Notes: generated by a model from the sequence alone, not told the origin. Counted from the stretch's first letter, positions 1 to 9,487 are shown. The stretch: 64,000 nucleotides of DNA from Reyranella sp. (GCA_019750135.1 JAIEOV010000062.1:62001-126000), one strand, 5' to 3'. Numbers and translations: made by a program.

Positions 1-433
1 CCAGCCGCTCCTCGAGCAGCTCGTCGCCGGTCGTGCGCATCGATTCGGCCATCGCCTCGGTGACCTTGGGGCCCACGATGCCATTACCCATCACCAGCCA
101 GCCTTGGCCGATGATGTGGCCGGCATAGGCGCCGTTCTCCGAGCCTGTCATGGCGGCGGCGTTGCCCCAGGCATCGACCACGCCGATCTGGCGCAACGGT
201 GCGTTGGGATCGCTGCTCTCGAGATCGTGGATGATCTTGCCGGCGTGATAGCCCAGGCCCATCAGCTTGGTGCAGAGCAAGGTGAGCCTCGGATCGGCGA
301 TCGCCTGCACCGACGCCGCCGCCATGCGCGAGATGACGACGGGGCAGCGGTTGCCGACGGCCGGCGCGTGCGTCGCCATGGCGACGCCCAGCATCTTGGT
401 CCGCGGGCAGCGGCCGACGACGGTGAAGGTCAT
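1..433 (-). CDS. DUF1028 family protein, partial (runs off left edge)
   Basis: The visible 144 codons start with ATG at 433 and continue leftward past base 1, so the C-terminal part is missing. The protein opens Met-Thr-Phe-Thr and shows the pattern shared by its paralogues here: RCP at residues 8-10, RQIGVVD at 81-87, AGH at 104-106 and GNG at 116-118. DUF1028 proteins are described as having an Ntn-hydrolase-like fold; no reaction is firmly assigned, so an amidase role with Thr2 as nucleophile is only inference. The ATG overlaps the stop of the upstream paralogue (ATGA), which implies translational coupling. Confidence 0.9.
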   Translation of the reverse strand, partial: MTFTVVGRCPRTKMLGVAMATHAPAVGNRCPVVISRMAAASVQAIADPRLTLLCTKLMGLGYHAGKIIHDLESSDPNAPLRQIGVVDAWGNAAAMTGSENGAYAGHIIGQGWLVMGNGIVGPKVTEAMAESMRTTGDELLEERL

Positions 434-1164
434 GGCTTCGTCCCCGCCGCCTTCGCCTTGGCACGCGCCTCGACCCAGTCCTCGACGACACCCAGCGCCG
501 TGGGCTGCCAGGGTCGCGTCTCGTAATATTCGATCTGCGGCTGGTAGAGATCGAAGATGCGGCGCAACTCGCCGATCGGCTCATCGTGCTCGTCGACGCG
601 CAGATCGACCAGCGGATATTCCTGGGTGCGGTAAACGACCAGCGCCGCCGAATGTTGGCCACCATGCTGGCCGCCGGCGTCGCGGCCGGCCTCGAGCGCC
701 GACATCAGCCGCGCCTCGAGATCGTCGCCCTTCATCTTCTTGAAGGTATCGGCCATCGCCGAGGCGGTGCGCTCGGAGATCAGGCCGTTGCCCATCGCCA
801 CCATGCCCGGTTCGCAGAAATGGCCAGACCAGTCGTGGTTCGCCTTGCCGGTGCGGGCAACGGCGTTGCCGTCGCGATCGATCACCGAGATCTGGCGATG
901 TTCGATATGCGGATCGCTGGCGGCGATCTCGTCGAGCGTTTTCGCCGCTGAGTAGCCCATGCCAAGCAGCCGCAGGCCGAGCGGTCCCAGCCGCGGATCA
1001 GTGACTGCCATGGTCACCACGACGCCCAGCCCCGGCTTGACGAAGGGACAGCGCGTGCCGACCGCCATGGGCCGCGTCGATATCGCGACCCCGAACTTCC
1101 CGGTCTCCTGACAGCGCGCCGAAATGGCGAACGTCGAGAACTCCTCGCCGAATGGCCCCAACAT
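430..1164 (-). CDS. DUF1028 family protein with N-terminal extension
   Basis: A 244-residue DUF1028 protein with the array hallmarks: RQISVIDRDG at 90-99, DWSGH at 111-115, GRDAGGQ at 160-166 and a DLRVDEHD-like acidic/His segment further on. It differs from the other five genes at the start. The conserved Thr that follows Met in its relatives is residue 11 here, after MLGPFGEEFS. The codon before it is TCG, which cannot initiate, so the extension appears real. If Thr were a processed N-terminal nucleophile, this copy would need propeptide removal or would be inactive. It heads a leftward two-gene unit and is divergent from the ATPase pair at 1288. Confidence 0.9.
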   Translation of the reverse strand: MLGPFGEEFSTFAISARCQETGKFGVAISTRPMAVGTRCPFVKPGLGVVVTMAVTDPRLGPLGLRLLGMGYSAAKTLDEIAASDPHIEHRQISVIDRDGNAVARTGKANHDWSGHFCEPGMVAMGNGLISERTASAMADTFKKMKGDDLEARLMSALEAGRDAGGQHGGQHSAALVVYRTQEYPLVDLRVDEHDEPIGELRRIFDLYQPQIEYYETRPWQPTALGVVEDWVEARAKAKAAGTKP

Positions 1165-1191
1165 TGCTTTTCCCCTTCTCGTCCGTTGCTC

Positions 1192-1220
1192 GAACCATAG
1201 GAGGCCGTATTGTATGGTTC
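1192..1220. promoter_or_regulatory. Inverted repeat (operator candidate) between divergent genes
   Basis: GAACCATA (1192-1199) and TATGGTTC (1213-1220) form a perfect 8-base dyad with a 13-base spacer, in the 123-base gap between the divergent DUF1028 and OppD genes. Overlapping it, ATTG and CAAT flank TATGGTT as a smaller dyad. An operator for a dimeric regulator is likely, but the regulator is unknown. Confidence 0.5.
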
Positions 1221-1228
1221 AATGTCTA

Positions 1229-1250
1229 AATGTCCGGCCATTAGGACATT
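1229..1250. promoter_or_regulatory. Second inverted repeat (operator candidate)
   Basis: AATGTCC (1229-1235) and GGACATT (1244-1250) form a perfect 7-base dyad with an 8-base spacer. A third half-site, AATGTC, lies directly upstream at 1221-1226. It is 38 bases ahead of the OppD-type start and would suit control of the rightward ATPase genes. Confidence 0.5.
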
Positions 1251-1287
1251 CTGAGCTGTAGAACCGCAAAGGGAGACTTTCTGCTTC

Positions 1288-2258
<971 letters not shown>

Positions 2259-2262
<4 letters not shown>

Positions 2263-3221
2263 CGGAGCTGTTGGCCGCGCGCGGGCTCACCAAGCACTTC
2301 CCGGTGCTCGGCGGCCCGCTCGGCATCTCCCAAGTCGGCACGGTGCGCGCCGTCGAGAACGTCGATCTCTCCGTGGCGCGCGGCGAGGTGCTGGGCCTGG
2401 TGGGCGAAAGCGGCTGCGGCAAGTCCACGCTGGGCCGCCTGCTGATCCGCCTCCTCGATCCAACGGAGGGCTCGGTGATCTTCGACGGCAGCGACGTCGC
2501 CACGGCCGAAGGCGCCGAACTGAAGGCGCTGCGCCGGCGCTTCCAGATGATCTTCCAGGACCCCTACGGCTCGCTCAATCCGCGCATGCAGGTCCACGAG
2601 ATCGTCACCGAGCCCCTGCGGCTGACCGGCATGTCGCGCAAGGAGTGCCGCGAGCGGGCACCGGCGCTGCTCGCCATGGTCGGGCTCGCGCCCGAGCACG
2701 GCGCTCGGTACGCGCACCAGTTCTCCGGCGGCCAGCGCCAGCGCATCGGCATCGCCCGCGCGCTCGCCCTCGATCCGGCGCTGATCGTCTGCGACGAGCC
2801 CGTGTCGGCGCTCGACGTTTCGGTGCAGGGCCAGGTCGTGAACCTGCTGCGCGACCTGCAACGCGAGCGGGGGCTCAGCTACGTCTTCGTCTCGCACGAC
2901 CTGCGAATCGTGCGCCACATCGCCGATCGCGTCGCCGTCATGTATCTCGGTCGCATCGTCGAGATCGGCGACAAGGAGACGATCTATCGCCGGCCTCTGC
3001 ATCCCTACACCGAGGCGCTGCTGGCCGCCGTGCCGGTGTCTCGTCCGGGGCGTCTTCGTCGTCGCGCCGCCGTACAGGGCGAGATTCCGAGCCCGATGAA
3101 CCCGCCCGCTGGCTGCCCTTTCCATCCGCGCTGCCCGCTGGCGACCGATCGCTGCAAAGGCGAAGTGCCCGTGCTGCGGCAGGTCGACGGCCGCGACGTC
3201 GCCTGCCACTTGGCGGCCTGA
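2259..3221 (+). CDS. Oligopeptide/dipeptide ABC transporter ATP-binding protein (OppF/DppF type)
   Basis: A 320-residue partner of the preceding ATPase. The start is the ATG at 2259, which overlaps the upstream TGA. Visible motifs are Walker A GESGCGKS, Q-loop FQDPYGSLNP, signature FSGGQRQRI, Walker B LIVCDEPVSALD and FVSHDLRIV. The C-terminal oligo_HPY segment contains GCPFHPRCPLATDRC. OppD and OppF types normally form a heterodimer energising a two-permease importer. The gene ends 10 bases before the convergent flavin monooxygenase gene. Confidence 0.93.
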
Positions 3222-3231
3222 AGACCCGCCG

Positions 3232-4533
3232 TCAAAACTCCAGCAAATTGTCTCTCAAGTGCTTGTGCGCATAGGCCTTGCGCGTCAGCCCGCGCCGCTG
3301 CAACTCGGGCACCAGCCCATCGCACACTTCCATGACGTAGCGGCGGTCGAAGTAGGGATTGAACATCAGGAAGCCGTCGCCGCCCACCTCCTCCATGATC
3401 TCCTGCATCACCCCGGCGACATGGTCGGCTGTGCCGGTGAAGTCGATACCCTGCTTGGCCGTCGCGGTTCGGGCGAGCGCCCGCGGCGTCTTGCCGATCC
3501 ATTTGGCGAGGGTCGACTGGTGGCCGTTGGTCGTGAGCGTCGCAGGCAGCGGCTCGTCGAGGTCGAACTTCGCGAAGTCGATGCCGGTGATGCGTGACAT
3601 GCTGGAGAGCGTCGAATCGATGTGCTTCATGCCGTCGACCTCCTCCAGCCGCCGGCGCTCGCGCGCCGCCTCCATGGTGACGTCGATCAGCGGCTGGGCG
3701 AGGAAGAGCACCTTGATGTCGTCGGGATTGCGCCCGGCCGCGATGGCGCCGCGCCGCACCTCCTCGCGGTAGGCCTTCATGTGCTCGACCGTCGGCGCGT
3801 TGGTGATGATGGTGTCGGCCCAGCGCGAAGCGAAGCGCTGGCCGCGCGGCGAGCCGCCGGCCTGGCAGATCGGCACCCGGCCTTGAGGCGAACGCGGCGC
3901 GTTGATCGGGCCGCGGCACTTGAAGTACTTGCCCTCGTGGTTGATGGCATGGACCTTCGAGCCGTCGGCAAACATCGGCTTCTCACGGTCGAGCACGACC
4001 GCGTCCGGCTCCCACGCTTCCCAGAGCTTGGTCACGACCTCGGCGAACTCGTCGGCGACGTCGTATCGTTCGTCGTGCGGCCGGTGCTTTTCGTGGCCGT
4101 AGTTCTGCGCCGCGCCGTCGTTGCTCCCGGTGACGCAGTTCCAGCCGATGCGGCCTTCGGTGACGTGATCCAGCGAATTGACCAGCCGGGCCAGCAGGTA
4201 TGGCGGATATTCCGACACCGAAAGCGTCGGCACGATGCCGAGGTGCTTGGTCGCCATGGCGAGGTGCGGCGTCAGCACCGCGGGATCGAGCTTGGGCGCG
4301 CTGGCGCCGTATTGCAGGTAAGTGTCGTGGTTGCCCTTGTACGTATAGGGCACGTTCGATGAGTCCTCGATGATGATGTAGTCGAAGCAGCCGCGCTCCA
4401 GCCCCTGGGCAAGGTCGACGAAGATGTCGGGCATCATCCAGCGATTCAGATCGGCACCGGGCCAGATGCTCCGCCAGCTCTTGGGACCGTAGCCCTGCGA
4501 CAGGAACCAGGCGAGATGGAACGGCTTTTTCAT
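3232..4533 (-). CDS. LLM-class flavin-dependent monooxygenase (NtaA/SnaA/DszA type)
   Basis: A 433-residue luciferase-like monooxygenase of the NtaA/SnaA/DszA branch. Its start has the typical HLAWFLSQGYGPKSWR segment, and EGRIGWNCVTGSNDGAAQNYG near residue 130-150 marks the flavin/substrate region. Members use FMNH2 from a separate reductase to oxidise N-alkyl amino acids, sulphur heterocycles and similar substrates. No flavin reductase is adjacent. It is the last gene of the DUF1028 run: its ATG overlaps the stop of the gene at 4530-5234 (ATGA). The linkage suggests that it oxidises a compound related to the DUF1028 substrate (inference). Confidence 0.9.
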   Translation of the reverse strand: MKKPFHLAWFLSQGYGPKSWRSIWPGADLNRWMMPDIFVDLAQGLERGCFDYIIIEDSSNVPYTYKGNHDTYLQYGASAPKLDPAVLTPHLAMATKHLGIVPTLSVSEYPPYLLARLVNSLDHVTEGRIGWNCVTGSNDGAAQNYGHEKHRPHDERYDVADEFAEVVTKLWEAWEPDAVVLDREKPMFADGSKVHAINHEGKYFKCRGPINAPRSPQGRVPICQAGGSPRGQRFASRWADTIITNAPTVEHMKAYREEVRRGAIAAGRNPDDIKVLFLAQPLIDVTMEAARERRRLEEVDGMKHIDSTLSSMSRITGIDFAKFDLDEPLPATLTTNGHQSTLAKWIGKTPRALARTATAKQGIDFTGTADHVAGVMQEIMEEVGGDGFLMFNPYFDRRYVMEVCDGLVPELQRRGLTRKAYAHKHLRDNLLEF

Positions 4534-5234
4534 GCCCCGCCCTCCAGACGCCTGACGAACTCGTCCTGGGTGATTGCCGCGGACGGATCTCGGCCGCGGT
4601 CGCGATAGAAGACCTCGTAGCGCTTGAACTCCTCCAGCACGCGGCGGAGTTCGACGATGGCATCGTCGTGCAGGTCGACGCGCACGTCGATGTCGGGATA
4701 GTCGGGATCGGCGACGACGCGGATCGCCGCCGACCGCTCCGTCAGGTGACCGTCGGCGCCGACCTGGCCGCCCGAGTTCCGCCCGCCTTCGAGCGCCGCG
4801 AGAATGCGGAACTCCAGCAGTCCATCGGGATCCTTCTCGAAGCCTGCGCAGATTCCTTCCAGCACCTGCGGGCCCGCCAGCACGTTACCGAAGGCGACGT
4901 ACCCTTTGCCGACATGATGGCCCGACCACGGCCGCGTGCCCGAGCCGCTATGGCCGACGCCGTTGCCGTCGCGGTCGATGATGGCGATCTGCCGGTACTC
5001 GTGATCGGGGTCGTTCTGCTCCAGCATCTTCATGACGTGCGCCGGCGTATGGCCTTGCGCCATCAGCCCGACCGCCAGCGGGTCGTTGCCCCGGTTGGTG
5101 AAGGCCTGCGACTTGCAGATGCCGACGCCGGCCTGGATGCCCTCGCAGCGCCCGCCGGAGCCGATCGAGAAGGTGGCGATGCCGAGGCCGAGCCGGCCCG
5201 TGTGCGGGCAGCGCGCGATGATCGAGAAGGTCAT
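4530..5234 (-). CDS. DUF1028 family protein
   Basis: A 234-residue DUF1028 protein that begins MTFSIIARCPHTG. It carries RQIAIIDRDG, a WSGHHVGKGYVAFGN segment, a GRNSGGQ motif near 151-157 and an acidic DVRVDLHD segment. The family has an Ntn-hydrolase-like fold with no settled reaction. It is the fourth of four tandem copies read leftward, two bases after the preceding copy and overlapping the monooxygenase start by ATGA. Confidence 0.92.
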   Translation of the reverse strand: MTFSIIARCPHTGRLGLGIATFSIGSGGRCEGIQAGVGICKSQAFTNRGNDPLAVGLMAQGHTPAHVMKMLEQNDPDHEYRQIAIIDRDGNGVGHSGSGTRPWSGHHVGKGYVAFGNVLAGPQVLEGICAGFEKDPDGLLEFRILAALEGGRNSGGQVGADGHLTERSAAIRVVADPDYPDIDVRVDLHDDAIVELRRVLEEFKRYEVFYRDRGRDPSAAITQDEFVRRLEGGA

Positions 5235-5236
5235 GG

Positions 5237-5941
5237 TTATTCCGCCGCCTCCAGAGTCTTCATGAATACTTCCTGCCCCATCGCGCCGCGGGGATTGCGT
5301 TCGCGGCTTCGGTAGTAGGGCTCGTACGGCTTGAAATAGCTCCAGATGCGGCGCAGCTCGTCGACCGCCTTGTCGTGCAGGTCGACGCGCAGGTCGATGT
5401 CGGCATAGTTATCGGTCGAGTAGACGCGCAAGGCGGCTGAACGCTCGGTCTTGGGACGCTCACGCGTCCCCTGCCCGCCCGCGTCGCGCCCCGCCTCGAT
5501 GCCCATCAGCAGACGATGCTCGAGGTCGGAATCGGGCTCGGCGAGGAAGCCCTTGGCGATGGCGTCGGCGATCTCGGGCCCCATCAGACCGTTGCCGAAA
5601 GCGACATAGTTCTCGCCGACGACGTGCCCCGACCATCCGCGCGTCTTCGGTCCAGTGTGCGCCACCGCCAGGCCGGTGCGATCGATCACGCCGATCTGGC
5701 GGTATTCGGCATAGGGGTCGTTGTCCATGAGCTGCTGCAGCACCGACCGCGCGGTGAAGCCCTGCGTCAGCAGCCGGAGCGCCAAGGCGTTGTTGCGCTC
5801 GTTGGCGAAGGCCTGGCTCACCGTCACCCCCGCGTTCGACTTCACGCCCCAGCAATAGCGCCCGACGGTGATCGAGAAAGTGGCGATGCCGATGCCGACG
5901 CGTCCGGTCCGCTGGCAGCGGCCAAGAATGGTGTAGGTCAT
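5237..5941 (-). CDS. DUF1028 family protein
   Basis: A 234-residue DUF1028 protein beginning MTYTILGRCQRTGR. RQIGVIDRTG, WSGHVVGENYVAFGN, GRDAGGQ and DLRVDLHD appear in the family order. It has Thr at position 2 like most copies here. It sits nine bases after the copy at 5951-6658 and two bases before the next copy, so the run is almost certainly co-transcribed. The sequences are clearly diverged from one another, so this is an old expansion rather than a recent duplication. Confidence 0.92.
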   Translation of the reverse strand: MTYTILGRCQRTGRVGIGIATFSITVGRYCWGVKSNAGVTVSQAFANERNNALALRLLTQGFTARSVLQQLMDNDPYAEYRQIGVIDRTGLAVAHTGPKTRGWSGHVVGENYVAFGNGLMGPEIADAIAKGFLAEPDSDLEHRLLMGIEAGRDAGGQGTRERPKTERSAALRVYSTDNYADIDLRVDLHDKAVDELRRIWSYFKPYEPYYRSRERNPRGAMGQEVFMKTLEAAE

Positions 5942-5950
5942 GCTGCCCTC

Positions 5951-6658
5951 CTAGGCGCGCTGCTTCTTGAGGTTGGCGACGAAGACATCCTGCGGGATCG
6001 CCTTGCTCGGGTTGCGCCCGCGCTCCCGATAGAATTCCTCGTAGAGCTTGAATTCCCCCAGCACGCGGCGCAGCTCCTCGACCGCCGCGGGATGCACGTC
6101 GACCCGCACATCGACGTCGGGATAGTCGAGCCGATCGACGACCTTGATGGCCGCCGAGCGCTCCGGCCTGTGGCTGTTGGCATCGCCCTGGCCGCCGGCG
6201 TCGCGGCCGCCTTCGAGCGCGCGCATCAGGCGATACTCCAGCACATCGTCAGGCTGGGCCGTGAAGCCCGCGATCAGGCCATCCAGCACCTGGGGCCCCA
6301 CCAGTCCATTGCCGAACGCCACGCAATCGGCGTCGATCTTGTGGCCCGACCAGCCCCGTGTGCCCGATCCGGTATGGGCGGCGATGCGGCCCTCGCGGTC
6401 CATGATGGCGATCTGACGGAAGTCGTGCTCGGCATCGTTGGCCGCGAACATCGCCATGACGCGCGTGGGCCCGTAACCCTGCGCCATCAGCTTGATGCCC
6501 AGCGGGTCGTTGGTGCGATTGGGGAAAGCTTGCGTCTTGCAGACGCCGACATTGGCCGCCACGCCCTCGCAGCGACCGCCGACGGCCAAGGAAAAGGTCG
6601 TGATGCCCAGGCCGAGCCGGCCCGTCCGCGGGCAGCGCCCGATGATCGAGTAGGTCAT
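5951..6658 (-). CDS. DUF1028 family protein
   Basis: A 235-residue DUF1028 protein starting MTYSIIGRCPRTGR. It carries RQIAIMDREG, WSGHKIDADCVAFGN, GRDAGGQ and an acidic DVRVDVHP segment. The last position of that segment is Pro where the other copies have Asp, a small departure that may matter if the segment binds metal or substrate. Its ATG overlaps the stop of the preceding copy (ATGA at 6655-6658). Confidence 0.92.
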   Translation of the reverse strand: MTYSIIGRCPRTGRLGLGITTFSLAVGGRCEGVAANVGVCKTQAFPNRTNDPLGIKLMAQGYGPTRVMAMFAANDAEHDFRQIAIMDREGRIAAHTGSGTRGWSGHKIDADCVAFGNGLVGPQVLDGLIAGFTAQPDDVLEYRLMRALEGGRDAGGQGDANSHRPERSAAIKVVDRLDYPDVDVRVDVHPAAVEELRRVLGEFKLYEEFYRERGRNPSKAIPQDVFVANLKKQRA

Positions 6659-7368
6659 TGCGCCGCCTCCTGGCGCCCGAGGCGCGCCACGAACTCGGAC
6701 TGCGGAATGGCTTGTCGCGGGTTCTTGCCGCGGTCGCGGTAGTAGCCGCGGTAGAGCTCGTATTCCTCGAAGGCGCGGCGCAGCTCGTCGACCGCCTTGT
6801 CGTGCAGGTCGACGCGCAGGTCGAGCTCGGCATGGTCGTTGTTGCCGTACACGAACAGGCCGGCCGACCGCTCGGTAAGGTGGCCGTCATTGCCGACCTG
6901 GCCGCCGGCATCGCGTCCCGCCTCGATGGCGCGCAGGAGCCGGCGCTCGAAGGGTTCGTCGGCATACTTCTCGTAGCCCGCGGCGATCGCGTCCACGACT
7001 TCGGGCCCCGCCAGGACGTTGCCCATCGAGACGTAGCCGTCGCCCACCTTATGGCCCGACCAACCGCGCGTCTTGGGACCGCTGTAGGCCACAGCGCGGC
7101 CGTCGCGATCGATGACGGCGATCTGGCGAAAGGCGAAATCGGGATCGTTGGCCTGCAGCTCGGCGAGCACGCGCACCGGCGCAAAGCCCTCAGCCAGGAG
7201 CCGCAGCGCCAGCGTGTTGTTGCCCTGGTTGACGAAGGCCTGGCTCATCGTGGCGCCGACATTGGCGCGAAGGCCGTTGCAATAGAGTCCGACGCAGATC
7301 GAATAGGTAGCGATGCCGATGCCCATCTGCCCGGTCTTCGGACAACGCGCCACGAGCGTGAAGGTCAT
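6655..7368 (-). CDS. DUF1028 family protein, first gene of the tandem run
   Basis: A 237-residue DUF1028 protein: MTFTLVARCP at the start, RQIAVIDRDG at 81-90, GWSGH at 102-106, GRDAGGQ at 151-157 and DLRVDLHD at 183-190. It leads a leftward operon of four DUF1028 genes plus a flavin monooxygenase. An AGGAG site lies just upstream of the ATG. The 68-base gap to the LysR gene upstream holds a hairpin and a weak -24/-12-like site, so the run may have its own promoter. Confidence 0.92.
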   Translation of the reverse strand: MTFTLVARCPKTGQMGIGIATYSICVGLYCNGLRANVGATMSQAFVNQGNNTLALRLLAEGFAPVRVLAELQANDPDFAFRQIAVIDRDGRAVAYSGPKTRGWSGHKVGDGYVSMGNVLAGPEVVDAIAAGYEKYADEPFERRLLRAIEAGRDAGGQVGNDGHLTERSAGLFVYGNNDHAELDLRVDLHDKAVDELRRAFEEYELYRGYYRDRGKNPRQAIPQSEFVARLGRQEAAQ

Positions 7369-7406
7369 GAACGTTTTCTCCTGTCGTGATCTTCGTCTTG
7401 CATTGG

Positions 7407-7432
7407 GTGGCGCGATGCATGAAGCGCGCCAC
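7407..7432 (-). promoter_or_regulatory. Hairpin with an overlapping weak sigma-54-like site
   Basis: GTGGCGCG (7407-7414) and CGCGCCAC (7425-7432) form an 8-base stem with a 10-base loop, right after the LysR stop. No T-tract follows on the minus strand, so Rho-independent termination is doubtful. On the minus strand, TGGCGCGCTTCATGCA (7431-7416) keeps the GG-N10-GC spacing of -24/-12 promoters but departs from consensus at two conserved positions. It could drive the DUF1028 run. Confidence 0.3.
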
Positions 7433-7436
7433 GCAC

Positions 7437-8354
7437 CTATGCCGCGCTGCTGAGGGGCTCGCGCAGGTTTTGCATTTCACCTTGAAGGAATCGAAGGAAC
7501 TCCTCGGCCGCGAGCGGAAGCTGCCGTGATGCGTGAGTGATCGCTTCGATGGTGGCGCTGTTGACGATGCGGTCGCGGATCGGCACGGCGATGACGTTGC
7601 CGGTGCTCAGGCTGTCGGCCGCCGACAGGCGCGAATGGAACGTCATGCCGTTGTTGAGATGCACGAACTGGACGCGCAGCTGGATCGAGTTGGTTTCCAG
7701 CAGCGGCATCATGAAAATGCCTGCCGCCTTGCAGGCGAGGTCGATCAGCATGCGGCTGCCTGAATTCTTGAGCGGCAGGGCAATCGGATAGCCGATGCTC
7801 TCGGCCAGCGAGACCTTGGCCTTCTTGGCGAGCGGATGGCTGGGCGACATCAGTGCCACCAGCGGCTCGCGCATCTTGAACACGCTGGTGAGCTCGGGCT
7901 CGACCGTCGGATAGAACGCCAATCCGATGTCGGTACGACCCTCGCGCACCGCGGCCAGGATACGATCGGTCCGGTCGATCGTGACGTTGAAGGTGATGCC
8001 CGGATATCGGGCACTGAACTTAAGGATCACCTGCGGCAGAACGCCCGGCACGAGCGATTCGATCGCTTGCATGTTGATCGTGCCGCGGCGCAGGCCCTTC
8101 AGCGCGTCGAGCTCCGAGCGCACGCGCTCGTCCTGGCGCAGGCTCGACCGCGCATGACGCAGGAAGATCTCGCCGGCCGAGGTCAATTCGACGCCGCGGG
8201 CATGGCGCTGAAACAGCGGCACGCCGAGGTCCTGCTCGAGTTTCTGGATCTGCCGGCTGAGCGCGGACTGAGCGACGTGAAGTTCCTCGGCCGCCTCCCG
8301 GATCGAACCGTGGCGGGCGACGGCGGTGAAGTAGCGGAGATGGACGTTGCTCAT
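7437..8354 (-). CDS. LysR-family transcriptional regulator
   Basis: A 305-residue LysR regulator. The winged helix-turn-helix covers about residues 1-62 (AEELHVAQSALSRQIQKLEQ recognition region, then VPLFQRHARGVELTSAGE), followed by a periplasmic-binding-like effector domain. It is divergent from the DUF4392/Opp operon at 8468 and upstream of the same-strand DUF1028 run, so it is placed to control either or both. A dyad with T-N11-A geometry sits 14 bases before its start, typical of LysR autoregulation and activation of a divergent operon. Confidence 0.92.
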   Translation of the reverse strand: MSNVHLRYFTAVARHGSIREAAEELHVAQSALSRQIQKLEQDLGVPLFQRHARGVELTSAGEIFLRHARSSLRQDERVRSELDALKGLRRGTINMQAIESLVPGVLPQVILKFSARYPGITFNVTIDRTDRILAAVREGRTDIGLAFYPTVEPELTSVFKMREPLVALMSPSHPLAKKAKVSLAESIGYPIALPLKNSGSRMLIDLACKAAGIFMMPLLETNSIQLRVQFVHLNNGMTFHSRLSAADSLSTGNVIAVPIRDRIVNSATIEAITHASRQLPLAAEEFLRFLQGEMQNLREPLSSAA

Positions 8355-8367
8355 GGCGATTCATACT

Positions 8368-8384
8368 GATGCCGATCAGGCATC
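8368..8384. promoter_or_regulatory. LysR-type operator (T-N11-A dyad)
   Basis: GATGCC and GGCATC flank GATCA as a perfect 6-base dyad. The inner ATGCCGATCAGGCAT has the T-N11-A geometry typical of LysR-type recognition sites. It lies between the divergent LysR gene (start 8354) and the DUF4392 operon (start 8468). Confidence 0.6.
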
Positions 8385-8467
8385 GTGTCGAAGCAAAAAT
8401 TGAAATTGTGCGATCGCTGAGCAGAGCGCTCTAATCCGGGCAGGGGTTCAATTCGCGGGGTATTGCG

Positions 8468-9487
8468 ATGCTGGATATGGTTGGCGAGGCGGTCGATCGG
8501 TTGATCACGATCGAGGCGAAGAATCACGGCATGCCGCACGGCGTGCTGCTGCCGATGTACCTCGCGGCGCGCAGGAAGGCGGGCAACAAGCCGCTGACGA
8601 TGGCGGCGGCCAAGGGGCTGCAAAAGGCGCTGGGCAAAGGCGACGTCGTCTTCATCATGACCGGCGCGGGCTACGAGCCCACCATGCCCAAGGGAGAGAG
8701 CGACGGCCCGCCGGGTGCGGCCTCGCTGGCCCGCATCCTCTATCGCGGGCTGGGCGCCGTCCCGGTCTATGTCAACGAGGCCTGCCATGCCGATCCGATC
8801 GTCGCCTCCAGCGAAGCGGCGGGCCTGATGGTGAAGCCGTTCGAACAGGCGCGCGACCGCCATCTCGGCGCTGCCATCGAGAACGCGCCGACCGAGCAGT
8901 CGCAGATCAAGGCGTGGATCGGCGAGATCTATGCCCGGTACAAGCCCAAGGCCGTGGTCAGCGCCGAGCGCCTGGGCGCGGGCGCCGACGGCAACGTGCA
9001 CACCGCGACCGGCCTGCCGCTCACCGGACCGAAGTCGGCGTTCGAGGGCTGTATCGACATTGGCGGGGTCGTGACCGAAGCCAAGCGCCGCAAGATCTTC
9101 TCGGTCGGCATCGGCGACCACGGCAACGAACTGGGCTTCGGTACGATCTACGATGCCGTCGTGAAGACCATGCCCAAGGGCAAGGCGCTCGCGACCGTGG
9201 TCAAGACCGACATCGTGGTGCCGGCGATGATGTCGAATTGGGGCTGCTACGGCATCGAGGCCTGCCTCGCCTACCTCCTGAAGAAGCCGCAGCTCATCCA
9301 TTCGCCCGAGATGGAGAAGCGCATCGTGCAGGCCTGCCTCGATGCCGGTGGACTGGAGGCGATGTACTGCACCACCGAATTCCTGGTCGACGGGCTGGAT
9401 GGCGAGACCTCGATGGCCTGCATGCAGTTCCTGTCCAACATCGTGCGCAAGAACCTCGAGCCGCCCGATGCGGGATTGACGCACTAG
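8468..9487 (+). CDS. D-glutamate cyclase-like protein (DUF4392), copy 1
   Basis: A 339-residue protein of the DUF4392 / D-glutamate cyclase C-terminal family. Typical segments are MTGAGYEP near 64-71, ESDGPPGA at 77-84 and GIGDHGNELGFG at 214-225, with Asp, Asn and Glu in the likely catalytic loop. The vertebrate homologue DGLUCY converts D-glutamate to 5-oxo-D-proline; bacterial functions are largely untested. It is the first gene of a rightward operon that runs through two further copies into a complete Opp-type importer. That context suggests action on an imported amino-acid- or lactam-like compound. Confidence 0.85.
   Translation: MLDMVGEAVDRLITIEAKNHGMPHGVLLPMYLAARRKAGNKPLTMAAAKGLQKALGKGDVVFIMTGAGYEPTMPKGESDGPPGAASLARILYRGLGAVPVYVNEACHADPIVASSEAAGLMVKPFEQARDRHLGAAIENAPTEQSQIKAWIGEIYARYKPKAVVSAERLGAGADGNVHTATGLPLTGPKSAFEGCIDIGGVVTEAKRRKIFSVGIGDHGNELGFGTIYDAVVKTMPKGKALATVVKTDIVVPAMMSNWGCYGIEACLAYLLKKPQLIHSPEMEKRIVQACLDAGGLEAMYCTTEFLVDGLDGETSMACMQFLSNIVRKNLEPPDAGLTH

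Noticed and set aside
8385..8467. Sigma-54 promoter for the DUF4392 operon
   Set aside because: A GG-N10-GC spacing can be found but the flanking bases do not resemble TGGCAC or TTGC; a LysR-type promoter is more likely.
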